NCBI RefSeq assembly: GCF_000521565.1
Contig: NZ_CP002701.1
Coordinates: 62,001-126,000 of the forward strand
Reading direction: 5' to 3'
Length of the DNA stretch: 64,000 bases
From: Buchnera aphidicola str. G002 (Myzus persicae)
GTDB lineage: Bacteria > Pseudomonadota > Gammaproteobacteria > Enterobacterales > Enterobacteriaceae
Shown piece by piece: positions 21,829 through 31,814 of this stretch. Numbering within the stretch: the stretch's first letter is position 1; every line of letters starts with the position of its first letter. The notes beneath the pieces were generated by a model. The model was given only the letters and a program-made list of their open reading frames with translations. It was not told where the DNA came from and did no database searches. Both the position numbers and the translations under genes were made by a program.

Positions 21829-23130
21829 ATGGGCAAAAGTAACAATCTACATCATGAACCTAAAAAAATTTATCAGAGAGAAAAAAAAATAAATAATTTT
21901 TTTGGAGAAAATGAAATTCAAGTATTAGAAGATATTACAAACTATTTTATAAAAAAAATTATAATAGATTTTTCTAATTTTTTAAAAAACAAGATAGAAT
22001 TAGTGTCTTATAATATAAATATAGAATTTTATAACGAAAATAATATAAAAAATTTTAGTTGTCTGAATTTATTAGAAACATCTCCTGAGAATAATAAATT
22101 TTTTGTAATTTTTTCTTCAAGATTTTTATCTGTTATGATAGATCTTTTATTTGGAGGTCATAGTCATTATATAGATAAAATAAGAAATATAGAAGATATT
22201 ACATCTTCTGAATTTTCTCTTAACAAAAAAATTATTACATTTATTACAGAACGTTTTTCCTATACTTATGAAAAATTTTTTTCTCGGAAAATAAAATTTA
22301 TTAATACTCAAGTGTTCACAGATTTAAAAGCATTTAATTATAATTTAAATGAATTACTTGTAATCACTTCTTTTAATTTTAAGGTTAATAATACTAAAAT
22401 GTTCTTTAGTATTTTAAGCTCTTTATCTACAATTAAACAGTTAAATAGAAAAACAGCTATTTCAACAAATACTAAAAAAGATAAAAATGTAGAAAGCAAC
22501 ATTTTAAGTACGATTTCATTTTCAGATATGTATGATATTAAACTAGATATTATAGCGAGAATCATAAATATTTCTATTTCTTATAATGAATTTTATAATT
22601 TATCAATAGGAAGTATTTTATTAATGGAAAAACCTGATAAAATTATTGCGTTTATAGGAAACAAATCTGTATTTTATGGTAATTACAAAAGATTTAATGA
22701 ACAATCGATTATTTTTATAGACGAATTTATTAATAAAAATTTAGAGTCTAATCAAGATAAGGAAAACCATTTAATGAACCATATAGAAAAACGATCTGAT
22801 AATAAATCATTAATTAATTCTGATAAAAAGATATCTAAAGATGAAAATATATCATATGAATCTGAAAATAATTTAGATAATAAAAATATTTTACTTGATA
22901 CAGTTTTAAATGTTACTGTCGAACTAGGAAAAGCAAAAATAAAAATTAAAGATTTTCTTGGTTTTTCAAAAGGAAGTATGTTGATTTTAGATAAATTAAT
23001 AAAAGAACCGTTAGATGTTTTCATAAATGGTCATTTAATTGCATCTGGTGAAATAGTTTTCTTAGATGATAAATATGGTCTTCGAATTATTGATATTAAA
23101 AATAATTTTAAAAAAATTATAAACGTTTAA
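21829..23130 (+). CDS. fliM-fliN: FliM-FliN fusion, flagellar C-ring protein
   Basis: One uninterrupted 433-codon frame covers two C-ring proteins that are separate in E. coli. Residues 1-305 align with Fli[17 protein letters not shown] at 95-110 and [14 protein letters not shown] near 264-277. Residues 306-352 form a polar linker. Residues 353-433 are Fli[25 protein letters not shown], then [16 protein letters not shown] and KYGLRIIDI. The FliM N-terminal CheY-binding EIDALL motif is missing. fliL, which precedes fliM in E. coli, is absent from the 108 bp upstream of this gene. A permanent 1:1 FliM:FliN link would alter C-ring stoichiometry. Confidence 0.9.
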   Translation: MGKSNNLHHEPKKIYQREKKINNFFGENEIQVLEDITNYFIKKIIIDFSNFLKNKIELVSYNINIEFYNENNIKNFSCLNLLETSPENNKFFVIFSSRFLSVMIDLLFGGHSHYIDKIRNIEDITSSEFSLNKKIITFITERFSYTYEKFFSRKIKFINTQVFTDLKAFNYNLNELLVITSFNFKVNNTKMFFSILSSLSTIKQLNRKTAISTNTKKDKNVESNILSTISFSDMYDIKLDIIARIINISISYNEFYNLSIGSILLMEKPDKIIAFIGNKSVFYGNYKRFNEQSIIFIDEFINKNLESNQDKENHLMNHIEKRSDNKSLINSDKKISKDENISYESENNLDNKNILLDTVLNVTVELGKAKIKIKDFLGFSKGSMLILDKLIKEPLDVFINGHLIASGEIVFLDDKYGLRIIDIKNNFKKIINV

Positions 23131-23147
23131 GTTTAAATATAAAATTT

Positions 23148-24287
23148 ATGGAAAAAAATACATCTTTTCAATCATTATCAAGTACTTTTATATCCATATT
23201 TGATAATGAAAAATTTTTTCAAATAATAAGTTCGTTATCTCAAATAATATTACTAATATTAGTGTTAAGTTGGATTTTAAAAAAAATTTCTTTTTTTAAA
23301 GTTAATAACATACTTTCTTGTATGAAAGTTTTAGATAGACTGTCTGTTGGACCAAATGAATCTGTTGTTTTAATAGAAATACAAAAAGTAAAATTAGTAT
23401 TAGGTGTCACAACAAGAAATATTACTTATTTATATAGATTATCATCTATTTTAAAAGATACATCAGTACATCATACAGATGATGCTTTGTTAAAAAAAAA
23501 TATATGTAATTATTCTTTACAAAATTTTTTTAAAATTTCCTGGAAAAAAAAAATGTTTTATCGAATTCTTCCATTTTTAGTTTTTTTGTTCTTTTGTCCT
23601 ACAGTACATGCGGAAATACCTGGTGTAACAAGTCATATTTTAGATGATGGAGGACAAACTTGGTCTATACCAGTTCAAACATTAGTTTTATTGACATCAT
23701 TAACTTTTCTTCCAGCTTTTCTTTTAATGATGACTAGTTTTACAAGAATTATTATTGTTTTTGGTTTATTACGGAACGCATTAGGTACTCCTTATGCTCC
23801 TCCCAATCAAATATTACTTGGTTTAGCGTTGTTTTTAACTTTTTTTATTATGTCTCCAACATTCGATAAAATTTATAAAGATACCTATATACCATTTAGT
23901 CAAGAAAAAATAAATATGGAAGATGCTATTATTAAAGGTTCAGCTCCTTTAAAAGAATTTATGTTAAATCAAACACGTATACCTGATTTAGAATTATTTT
24001 CAAAATTAGCACATATTGCTTCTTATGAAAATAAAAATGAAATACCAATGCGAATTTTATTACCTGCATTTATTACTAGTGAATTAAAAACTGCTTTTCA
24101 AATTGGTTTTACTATTTTTATACCTTTTTTAATTATTGATTTAGTTATAGCTAGTGTATTGATGGCTCTGGGTATGATGATGGTGCCACCTGCAACAATT
24201 TCTTTACCTTTTAAATTGATGCTTTTTGTATTAGTAGATGGATGGCAATTATTAATCACTTCATTAGCACAAAGTTTTAATACATAA
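23148..24287 (+). CDS. fliO-fliP: FliO-FliP fusion, flagellar export gate protein
   Basis: A single 379-codon frame. Residues 1-130 resemble FliO: a membrane segment at about 24-45, then [19 protein letters not shown] and [11 protein letters not shown]. From M136 on it is full-length FliP, beginning with its own signal peptide ([15 protein letters not shown], ending VHA155-E156) and continuing with [18 protein letters not shown] and the [20 protein letters not shown] block. Cleavage after A155 could release mature FliP from the fusion. A ten-A tract (23544-23553) sits exactly at the junction, directly before the in-frame ATG at 23553, so separate initiation or slippage is also possible. Confidence 0.92.
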   Translation: MEKNTSFQSLSSTFISIFDNEKFFQIISSLSQIILLILVLSWILKKISFFKVNNILSCMKVLDRLSVGPNESVVLIEIQKVKLVLGVTTRNITYLYRLSSILKDTSVHHTDDALLKKNICNYSLQNFFKISWKKKMFYRILPFLVFLFFCPTVHAEIPGVTSHILDDGGQTWSIPVQTLVLLTSLTFLPAFLLMMTSFTRIIIVFGLLRNALGTPYAPPNQILLGLALFLTFFIMSPTFDKIYKDTYIPFSQEKINMEDAIIKGSAPLKEFMLNQTRIPDLELFSKLAHIASYENKNEIPMRILLPAFITSELKTAFQIGFTIFIPFLIIDLVIASVLMALGMMMVPPATISLPFKLMLFVLVDGWQLLITSLAQSFNT

Positions 24288-24353
24288 TGTCTTCATAAAT
24301 ATTTTTATATATTATAAATAATTTCAAGTTAATTTTAAATAATGGAGATGTTG

Positions 24354-24623
24354 ATGACATCCGAATATGTAATGGAATTATTCCAGAATGCTATGAAAGT
24401 TGCATTAATTCTTGCATCACCATTACTACTAGCAGCTTTAGTTAGTGGTTTAATTATTAGTGTGTTACAAGCAGCTACACAAGTTAATGAACAAACTTTA
24501 TCTTTTATCCCTAAAATTATTTCTGTGTTAGGTGTAATGGCAGTACTTGGACCTTGGATGTTAGGTGTTATGCTAGATTATATGCATAATTTATTTTACA
24601 ATATACCACTGATTATTAAATAA
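24354..24623 (+). CDS. fliQ: Flagellar export gate protein FliQ
   Basis: Small two-helix membrane subunit of the export gate with FliP and FliR. I chose ATG 24354 because it gives 89 residues beginning MTSEYVMELF, the E. coli length and start, with GGAG at 24344-24347 at proper spacing. An in-frame ATG at 24342 would add four residues but overlaps that ribosome binding site. LISVLQAATQVNEQTLSFIPK is the family hallmark. The stop overlaps the fliR start (TAATG). Confidence 0.95.
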   Translation: MTSEYVMELFQNAMKVALILASPLLLAALVSGLIISVLQAATQVNEQTLSFIPKIISVLGVMAVLGPWMLGVMLDYMHNLFYNIPLIIK

Positions 24624-25396
24624 TGTTAACATTTAGTAGCCTTGAATTCATAACGTTAATTAGTAATTTTTTTTGGCCTATGGTGCGAATTTTATCTTTT
24701 TTTTCTACTGCACCAATTTTTAACGATAAACTTATAAATAGAAAAAATAAAATATTTTTATCTGGTATAATAAGTTGGTTAATATTTCCATTTTTACCTG
24801 AAGTTCATACTATTTTATTTTCTTATTTTGGAATATTAGTATTATTTCAGCAAATATTAATTGGAATTGTTTTAGGTTTTACTGCACAATTCTTATTTGT
24901 TACAGTTAATTTATCTGGAGAAATCGTAGGTTTACAGATGGGATTATCATTTGCAACTTTTTTTAATAATAGTCGTATGGGTACTTCTATAATATCTCGT
25001 TTATTAAATATTTTCGTTTTGTTTTTTTTCTTAGTATTTAATACTCATCTTTATTTGATTTCTATTTTAATCAATAGTTTTGACAGTATGCCTATTGACA
25101 GCTATTTTTTAAATAAGAATGTTTTTTTGTCTTTATTAAGTTTTTCTAGTCATATTTTTTTAAATAGTATTTTATTCATTTTGCCAGTAATGATCGTTTT
25201 ATTAACAATCGGTTTTATAATGAGTTTGCTAAATCGACTATCTCCTCAGATATCTATTTTTTCTATTGGTTTTCCACTAAATTTACTAATAGGAATATTA
25301 GTATTATACTCTTTAATATCTTTTATGTTACCTTTTTTTAAAACATTATTATACGAATTGATTTTTTTTATATCTAATATTTTTAAAATTGTATAA
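24623..25396 (+). CDS. fliR: Flagellar export gate protein FliR
   Basis: Polytopic membrane protein completing the FliP-FliQ-FliR gate. It is 257 residues (E. coli 261), with about six hydrophobic segments. Conserved stretches include FFSTAPIFND, GEIVGLQMGLSFATFF and LNRLSPQISIFSIGFPL. It is translationally coupled to fliQ by a 1-bp overlap and is the last gene of the flagellar run; in E. coli rcsA follows, here ribosomal protein genes on the other strand. Confidence 0.95.
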   Translation: MLTFSSLEFITLISNFFWPMVRILSFFSTAPIFNDKLINRKNKIFLSGIISWLIFPFLPEVHTILFSYFGILVLFQQILIGIVLGFTAQFLFVTVNLSGEIVGLQMGLSFATFFNNSRMGTSIISRLLNIFVLFFFLVFNTHLYLISILINSFDSMPIDSYFLNKNVFLSLLSFSSHIFLNSILFILPVMIVLLTIGFIMSLLNRLSPQISIFSIGFPLNLLIGILVLYSLISFMLPFFKTLLYELIFFISNIFKIV

Positions 25397-25486
25397 AAAA
25401 TAAATCTAGCTTGATATTAATTTTGATATATTATAAATAGTTGATTATCTATATATTTTGGAATAAAAAAAATAATCTTTATGAAT

Positions 25487-25516
25487 AAAGTATAATTTTG
25501 AAAAAAATTATACTTT
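25487..25516 (+). terminator. Terminator between convergent fliR and rpmG
   Basis: A perfect 13-bp inverted repeat, AAAGTATAATTTT / AAAATTATACTTT, with a GAAA loop. T-rich sequence follows on the plus side. It is located midway between the converging fliR and rpmG genes and is probably bidirectional. Confidence 0.7.
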
Positions 25517-25559
25517 AGTTTATTTAGAAAAAGACCTTTAAAATAAAAATTAATAATTT

Positions 25560-25727
25560 TTATTTTATTTTTGCTTCATGATATAAAATATGTTTCCGAA
25601 GAACAGGATCATATTTTTTAAATTTTAACTTATCAGGTGTCTTTCTTTTATTTTTAGTTGTAGTATAATAGTGCCCAGTTCCTGCAGATGAAACCATTTT
25701 TATTTTTTCACGAGTTTTTTTGGCCAT
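25560..25727 (-). CDS. rpmG: 50S ribosomal protein L33
   Basis: Small 55-residue protein of the large ribosomal subunit, the same length as in E. coli. It starts [16 protein letters not shown] and ends with YHEAKIK, both near-identical to E. coli. It follows rpmB by 19 bp on the minus strand, the usual rpmB-rpmG operon. Confidence 0.97.
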   Translation of the reverse strand: MAKKTREKIKMVSSAGTGHYYTTTKNKRKTPDKLKFKKYDPVLRKHILYHEAKIK

Positions 25728-25746
25728 AAATTAACCTTTATTTTTT

Positions 25747-25977
25747 TTATTTATTTTTTTTATTTATTTTTTTTAATATTTTTTCAATACCATGTTTATC
25801 AATACAACGCATGCCATTAGCTGAAATACGTAATTTAATAAATCTTTTTTCATCAGAAAGCCAAAATCGATGATATTGAATATTCGTTAAAAATTGTCGT
25901 TTAGTTGCATTCATAGCATGAGATCGATTATTACCAATCATTCTTTTTTTTCCAGTAACTTGACATATACGTGACAT
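25747..25977 (-). CDS. rpmB: 50S ribosomal protein L28
   Basis: 76-residue large-subunit protein. The start was set at 25977 because [11 protein letters not shown] matches the family N-terminus and has an AGAGA-type ribosome binding site just upstream; the open frame extends another 19 codons upstream without similarity. [15 protein letters not shown] and [10 protein letters not shown] are characteristic. It is the first gene of rpmB-rpmG. Confidence 0.97.
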   Translation of the reverse strand: MSRICQVTGKKRMIGNNRSHAMNATKRQFLTNIQYHRFWLSDEKRFIKLRISANGMRCIDKHGIEKILKKINKKNK

Positions 25978-26263
25978 AATTTTATCTCTCTTAATTAAAA
26001 AATTAAATATATTTAAATTAACAAATAATACCAAGATGATTTTTATATAAAAAATATTTTAACATATTATAAAAAACTATAATAGCTGTTTGATATTTGC
26101 TAATTTGATAAAATTAATTATTAATTTTCATAATAATAATTCATATATACTATTTAAAGAGATAAAAAAGTATCATTTTTATATAATGTATATTGAATAT
26201 TAGTTCATTTATCATAAAGTACTTTTTAACTTGATAATCTAATATTAGATCAGGACAATTTTT

Positions 26264-29170
26264 ATGAGTATATATCAGAGATACTTATCTAAGTCTTTGA
26301 TTTTTTTTTCTAGTGTTATTATTATATTTTTTGTATTTATAGAAAGTAATACGGGATTCAAATTATTTTTTAACTTTACTAATCGACTTTTTTTAGGATT
26401 TAAAGTAGAAGAAATATCAGGGAATTGGCGTAATTTTACATTAAAAAATATTAATTATAATAATTCCAAAGTCTCTATTCAAGCTAACAGTATACATATA
26501 ATATTAGATATTCCTTCATTATTTAATGTGTCAACAATTTTTAAGGAAATTGAGACAAATAATTTAATGATTTTATTTAAAAAAGAAAATATATCTACTC
26601 ATTCTATAATACAAAAATTATCTTTTGATACTATAAAACAAAATATATTTATTAAATATCCTGTAATTTTTCAAAAAATACATTCTGATAAAATTTTGAT
26701 TAAAACATCTAACATAAACATACTCTTATCAAATTTTTTTGGTGGTGTAAAATTAATTAATAATAATATTACTTTTTTCCCCACTAATATTGATACTATT
26801 CATGTAGTATCATCGAATATCACACTAAAAGAAAATCTTTTAAAAAATAATTTATCAAATTTTGATTATCTTTATAAAAAAAATAAAATCAATAATTTTT
26901 TACATTTTTTATCAACTCAATCAAACATTTTTATTCCATTTAATATTAATTTTATCTCTGTAAAATGTAAAAACGTAAATTTAATAGATCATAAAATATC
27001 TAATTTTTTTTCAGCAGAATTACGAGCTAAAATAGAAGATAATATTTTAAAAATAAAAAAAATAAAAATTTATAATAATATTATAAGTATTAAATCTTAT
27101 GGGAAAATTATTTTTAGTCACGATACTATTATATGTAATATAAAAAATAAAATATTAATACCTAAATTTTATAAAAAAGTTATTAATTTTTCATTTAAAT
27201 CTTTTCTAAATAATAAATTTATGTTTCAGTTAATTTTTAATAATTTATATAAAATTAATATACATGGTGAAATATTTTTAGATGATTTAAATCATCCGTT
27301 TCAAATATATTTTACTAGTAAAAATTTATTTTTTTCTATAAAAAAAAATATAACACTAGAAATAAAAAAATTTAAAGCTATTTTAACAGGAGAAATAGAT
27401 AACTATTCTTTATCTTTTCAACAAATTTTTAAAATATGTGATATGCCATCAATTTTTATTGATATTAATGGAAATGGTAATTTAAAAAATATTTTTTTGA
27501 AAAAAATTAATTTTTCTCTTCTTAAAAGTACTATTTTTAATAAAAAAAAAAATGAATTAGCGAAAAATATTATACATAATCCATATATTTTAGAATTAAT
27601 AGGAAAAACAAATATCATAGGTAAAACGATAAATAATACATATAATTTATGTGCTCCTAAAATAAGTATAGATACTAAGCTTATGCAAAAAAAATTATCT
27701 ATATTAGGTTCTCTATGTTATAGAAATCTTAATGTTTTAGAAACTTCTGGAATAAATTTATTAGCAGGAAAAAATAAGCTATATTTAAAAGGTTTCATAG
27801 GGAAAAAGAATAATATTTATTCATCTATTCTAGCTAATAATTTAGATTATTTTTTTCCTAATTTGAAAGGTAAAATTGAATCTGTATTACATGTATATGG
27901 AAATTATATGCATCCTGTCATAATGAATCAAATTTCAGTAAATAATTTAAATTGGAAAGATAACTTATATTTAAAAAGTATAAAAATACTTTCTAACATG
28001 AATATAAAAAATAAATTTTTAGGGAATTTTTTATTAGATATTAAGAAAGCTCAATTTTTTCAATTTTATATAAATTCCTTACATATTTACGCTAATTGGA
28101 ATAATAAAAATCAAAAATTTTGCTTTTTATTTAAAAGTCCTATTTTATATATGAATATCATGTTGAATAGTATCATTGATGATAAAACAGGACACTGGTA
28201 TGGTTTTTTAAAAAAAATTTATATTAAAACTTTTTGGGGGAAATTCATTACTAAAAAAGTTCCTTTTTCTTATTTCTATAATTCACATAGTATAATAAAT
28301 AATTTTTATACAAAAAAAATAAAAGTAGAAAATTTTTTTTCATCTTTGATATACAAGACAAAAAAATCTTTTTTAAATATACTTAATAAACCTTTTATAA
28401 ATTTTACAAGTGAACTATTTATTCAAACAAAATTAAAATGGATATTAGGAAAAAATATTTCATATGGAAATATATTATTAAATAGTCAGAATATTAAATT
28501 AGAAAGAAAAAATAAAGAACTAACATTTTATGAAAATATAGATTATTTACATTTATCTTTAAATTTAATACATAATGATTTAAAAAGTAAATGGATCATA
28601 AAAAAATCTATTACTTCTCTAGAAAAACAAGATATTTCTGGTCAGTTAAATGTTTTAGACCTTTATAATCAAAAGAAATTAGAAGGTAAATTTGTAATAT
28701 CTAATTTTCCTCTTTCTTTTATTAATCTTTTTACTACAAAGTTTAAACAAGTAAAAGGTAGATTTAATAGTCAAATTAAATTTTTTGGATCTTTATATTG
28801 TCCTCAAGTATTAGCTAATGTTAATTTTAAAAACATTTTAATTAAGAGTGATAATATATTAAGGTATATAAGTTTATTTTTTCCTTATTTCTTAGGTAAG
28901 CTAGATCATATAAAAATTAATCAAGAAATTATAATGGAGAAAGGTGACTTATTATTTACATTTAATAAATTATTAAGTAATTCTAATCATATACAATGGA
29001 ATCTTTTATTTAAAAGTAAAAAAGTAGAAATAGTTTCTTTTTCTAAAATAAAATTCCAATTTTCTTCTAAATTAAATTTACATTATTTTCTTAAAAAATA
29101 TGATTTAATAGGATATATAAAATTTTCTTTTTTTTATTTTAAAATTAACGAAAAAAATTTTATGATTTAA
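26264..29170 (+). CDS. tamB: TamB-like translocation/assembly module protein, C-terminally shortened
   Basis: Large (968-residue) envelope protein with one N-terminal membrane anchor (about 11-33) and a long, Asn/Lys/Ile-rich periplasmic body expected to form a beta-taco lipid-transfer groove. I identify it as TamB (YtfN) from the anchor, the size class, the weakly conserved blocks (FKVEEISGNWRNFTLKNI near the start, GRFNSQIKFFGSLYCPQVLANV near 830) and its place beside ppa as in E. coli. E. coli TamB is about 1259 residues. The terminal region, which in E. coli meets TamA at the outer membrane, is missing, and no tamA lies in the 286 bp upstream. Assignment is good but not certain. Confidence 0.8.
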   Translation: MSIYQRYLSKSLIFFSSVIIIFFVFIESNTGFKLFFNFTNRLFLGFKVEEISGNWRNFTLKNINYNNSKVSIQANSIHIILDIPSLFNVSTIFKEIETNNLMILFKKENISTHSIIQKLSFDTIKQNIFIKYPVIFQKIHSDKILIKTSNINILLSNFFGGVKLINNNITFFPTNIDTIHVVSSNITLKENLLKNNLSNFDYLYKKNKINNFLHFLSTQSNIFIPFNINFISVKCKNVNLIDHKISNFFSAELRAKIEDNILKIKKIKIYNNIISIKSYGKIIFSHDTIICNIKNKILIPKFYKKVINFSFKSFLNNKFMFQLIFNNLYKINIHGEIFLDDLNHPFQIYFTSKNLFFSIKKNITLEIKKFKAILTGEIDNYSLSFQQIFKICDMPSIFIDINGNGNLKNIFLKKINFSLLKSTIFNKKKNELAKNIIHNPYILELIGKTNIIGKTINNTYNLCAPKISIDTKLMQKKLSILGSLCYRNLNVLETSGINLLAGKNKLYLKGFIGKKNNIYSSILANNLDYFFPNLKGKIESVLHVYGNYMHPVIMNQISVNNLNWKDNLYLKSIKILSNMNIKNKFLGNFLLDIKKAQFFQFYINSLHIYANWNNKNQKFCFLFKSPILYMNIMLNSIIDDKTGHWYGFLKKIYIKTFWGKFITKKVPFSYFYNSHSIINNFYTKKIKVENFFSSLIYKTKKSFLNILNKPFINFTSELFIQTKLKWILGKNISYGNILLNSQNIKLERKNKELTFYENIDYLHLSLNLIHNDLKSKWIIKKSITSLEKQDISGQLNVLDLYNQKKLEGKFVISNFPLSFINLFTTKFKQVKGRFNSQIKFFGSLYCPQVLANVNFKNILIKSDNILRYISLFFPYFLGKLDHIKINQEIIMEKGDLLFTFNKLLSNSNHIQWNLLFKSKKVEIVSFSKIKFQFSSKLNLHYFLKKYDLIGYIKFSFFYFKINEKNFMI

Positions 29171-29195
29171 TTATATTTAAAAAATAAAATATTTT

Positions 29196-29735
29196 TTAAG
29201 TACCATGTATTTTTTTTGCTCGATTATATGAAGTACTAATTTCTAATTTAGCATCAGTTTGATTTCCCCAACCTATAATTTTAACCCATTTTTCTTTTTC
29301 TAATTTTTTGTAATTTTGAAAGAAATGTGAAATCTGTTTTTTTAATAATGTTGATAGATCTGATATATCATTTATTGTTTCATATTCTTTACAAATTTTA
29401 CTATTTGGTACTGCTATTATTTTAGCATCTTCTCCTGATTCGTCATGCATTTTTAACATTCCAATAGGTTTACAATGAATAACACAATTCGATTGTATAG
29501 GATAATAAGAAGGTACTAATGCATCTAAAGGATCACCATCTGAAGACAATGTTTGATTTATATATCCATAGTTACAAGGATAAAACATTGGAGTTGATAT
29601 AAAACGATCTACAAATAGCATGCCAGATTTTTTATCCATTTCATATTTGATAGGAGATGAGTTTGATGGAATTTCTATGATGACGTATATATCATTTGGT
29701 ATATTATCCCCTGCAATAATTTTGTCTAAGTTCAT
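29196..29735 (-). CDS. ppa: Inorganic pyrophosphatase
   Basis: Hydrolyses pyrophosphate, pulling biosynthetic reactions forward. It is 179 residues (E. coli 176). The catalytic metal-binding signature DGDPLDALV is intact near residue 65, as are YPCNYGYI and the later [13 protein letters not shown]. It converges on tamB with only about 25 bp between the genes, an A/T-rich stretch with weak hairpin potential. Confidence 0.97.
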   Translation of the reverse strand: MNLDKIIAGDNIPNDIYVIIEIPSNSSPIKYEMDKKSGMLFVDRFISTPMFYPCNYGYINQTLSSDGDPLDALVPSYYPIQSNCVIHCKPIGMLKMHDESGEDAKIIAVPNSKICKEYETINDISDLSTLLKKQISHFFQNYKKLEKEKWVKIIGWGNQTDAKLEISTSYNRAKKIHGT

Positions 29736-29954
29736 ATAGATTAAGTCCTTAATAATGAGTATTTACGTAATTAATATAATTTTATATTATATAAATTATT
29801 TTTTTAAGTATGAATGAATTAACATCATTGATGAAATAAATTTTAATTTCAAAATAGAATTATATCTATTTTTTATGCATAAAGTAATTTATTTTAATTT
29901 TTTTTTATTTAATATATTATAAAAATATAAAAACATCTTTGTAAGGATTTATAT

Positions 29955-31295
29955 ATGCAATTCGCTAAAGATATAGAGAAAGAAGAATCTTTTCTTTTAA
30001 ATACAGTAAAAGAAACATTAAATTTTGCTAAAAATAAAACAACCTCTATAGAGGTTTCCGTAAAAAAAACAATAGGTATCAGTGTTAATATTAGAAATAG
30101 TATTGTTGAAAACGTTGAATTTAATACTGATGGTGGGCTCTTTCTAACAGTATATAACAAATTTTCTAAAGGTAGTGTATCATCTAAAGATTTTAGTTTA
30201 AATGGCATTAAAAAAATGTTCAATATAGCTTTTGACATTTCTAAACATTCTTCTTCTGATTTTTTTTCCGGTTTACCGGACATAAAATTATTGTGCTACC
30301 GTACTATAGATCTTGATTTATTTCATCCTTGGGTTTTTAATGTAGAAAATGCAATCAAATTAGCTACAATTTCGGAAAAAGCAGCTTTTAAATTTGATAA
30401 AAGAATTGTGAATAGTGAAGGTAGTTTTTTTAATAGTCACATCACTATAAATGTTTTTGGAAATAGTTTAGGCATGTTGGGAAAATATACATCTACTCGT
30501 TATTCTATCTATAATTGTATGATTGCGAGAGATAAACATTCGATGCAAAGAGATTTTAATTATTCTATTGCAAGAAACATAGATGATTTAGAAAAATCAG
30601 AAACATTAGGTAAAAAAACTGCTGCGCGTGTTTTATCTAGATTAGGTGCACGTAAGATACATACTATGAAATCACCTGTTATTTTTTCATCAGAAATATC
30701 TCATATGTTTTTTTCTCATCTAGTGAGTGCTATTAGTGGAGATAATGTTTATCAAAAATCTACATTTTTAATCGATGATCTCAAGAAAAAAATTTTTCCT
30801 GAATGGTTGAATATTGAAGAAAATCCTCATTTAAAAAAGGGATTAGGAAGTAAACCTTTTGATAGTGAAGGAGTAGAGACAAAGAATAAATATATTATTC
30901 AAAATGGAATATTACAAACTTGGCTTTTAAATAGTTATAATAGTCGTAAACTTCAATTATCTAGTACAGGAAATTCTGGAGGTATTCATAATTGGTTAGT
31001 TTCTAGTAACAATATATCTTTTGAAGAACTATTGAAAAAAATGCATCAAGGTTTATTAATAACTGAATTAATGGGTCAAGGTGTTGATATTGTAAGTGGA
31101 AATTATTCACGTGGAGCAATAGGATTTTGGATTCAAAATGGTAAAATAGCCTATCCTGTTCATGAAATAACTATATCTGGAAATTTAAGAAGTATGTGGA
31201 ATAATATTATTAATATTAGTAATGATGTGGATATACGTAATAATATACAATGTGGGTCTGTTCTATTATCTGAAATACAAGTTTCCGGTAATTGA
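29955..31295 (+). CDS. tldE: TldE/PmbA metalloprotease-family protein
   Basis: Inactive-subunit homologue of the TldD/TldE peptidase, which in E. coli matures microcin B17 and degrades CcdA. It is 446 residues (E. coli 450). It has the typical [27 protein letters not shown] and [21 protein letters not shown] blocks. The partner TldD is not in this window. It lies between ppa (divergent) and the RNase P RNA gene (convergent). The substrate in an endosymbiont is unknown. Confidence 0.95.
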   Translation: MQFAKDIEKEESFLLNTVKETLNFAKNKTTSIEVSVKKTIGISVNIRNSIVENVEFNTDGGLFLTVYNKFSKGSVSSKDFSLNGIKKMFNIAFDISKHSSSDFFSGLPDIKLLCYRTIDLDLFHPWVFNVENAIKLATISEKAAFKFDKRIVNSEGSFFNSHITINVFGNSLGMLGKYTSTRYSIYNCMIARDKHSMQRDFNYSIARNIDDLEKSETLGKKTAARVLSRLGARKIHTMKSPVIFSSEISHMFFSHLVSAISGDNVYQKSTFLIDDLKKKIFPEWLNIEENPHLKKGLGSKPFDSEGVETKNKYIIQNGILQTWLLNSYNSRKLQLSSTGNSGGIHNWLVSSNNISFEELLKKMHQGLLITELMGQGVDIVSGNYSRGAIGFWIQNGKIAYPVHEITISGNLRSMWNNIINISNDVDIRNNIQCGSVLLSEIQVSGN

Positions 31296-31330
31296 TATTT
31301 TATTTTTGATAAAATTTTACTGAATTTATT

Positions 31331-31354
31331 AAAGGTAATAAATTTATTACCTTT
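31331..31354. terminator. Palindromic terminator between tldE and rnpB
   Basis: AAAGGTAATAAA/TTTATTACCTTT is a perfect 12-bp inverted repeat without spacer. It lies between the converging tldE coding end and the rnpB 3' end, so it can fold from either transcript. No long T-run follows. Confidence 0.5.
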
Positions 31355-31390
31355 ACGGTAAAATTATTAATTTTTTAACAAAATTTTATT

Positions 31391-31777
31391 AATTGAAGTT
31401 GACCTATAAGCCGGGTTCTGTTTAAAACAGTCATTCATCTAGATTAGCAATCACTTACTAATTCAAGCAGCCTACCCAGGTTTACATAGTACGAGCAATA
31501 CAAAAAAATTTTCCTATATTTGGCTTTGCTCCGGGTGGAAGTTTACCATGCCATGAATTGTTACCAATTATGCGGTGTGCTCTTACCACACCTTTTCACC
31601 CTGGCCGTATTTCAATTACATTAAGTACTATAAAAAGAAATAGGTGGTTTTTTTTCTGTTGCACTAGTCATAAGCTTACGCTTTCCAGGTGTTATCTGGC
31701 ACCCTGCTCTATGGAGCCCGGACTTTCCTCTTTTTAATTTTTTTAAAAAATTAAACAGCGACTGTTTAGTCAACTTC
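31391..31777 (-). ncRNA. rnpB: RNase P RNA (M1 RNA)
   Basis: Catalytic RNA that removes 5' leaders from pre-tRNAs. About 385 nt match E. coli M1 RNA along their length. The 5' GAAGTTGAC pairs with 3' GTCAACTTC (P1). GAGGAAAGTCCGGGCTCCAT, GGGTGCCAG, the CCACCCGGAGCAAAGCC block and the P4 3' strand in ACAGAACCCGGCTTATAGG are all present. Helix P3 and other peripheral stems have become A/U-rich. The 3' boundary is approximate. Confidence 0.98.
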
Positions 31778-31785
31778 AAAAATAA

Positions 31786-31814
31786 ATAATACATTATTTA
31801 AATAATTTTGTCAT
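31786..31814 (-). promoter_or_regulatory. Promoter of rnpB
   Basis: On the minus strand ATGACA (-35) is followed after exactly 17 bp by TATTAT (-10), ending 8 bp before the first base of the RNase P RNA. The -35 box overlaps the last codons of the upstream gene rsmI. Confidence 0.65.

Noticed and set aside
24342-24353. Earlier ATG for fliQ adding four residues
   Set aside because: It overlaps the GGAG ribosome binding site and the next ATG at 24354 gives the conserved N-terminus and length.
25570-25640. Short inverted repeats and A/T palindromes throughout intergenic DNA
   Set aside because: At this base composition small A/T palindromes are expected by chance; only those with GC pairs, long perfect stems or meaningful position were kept.
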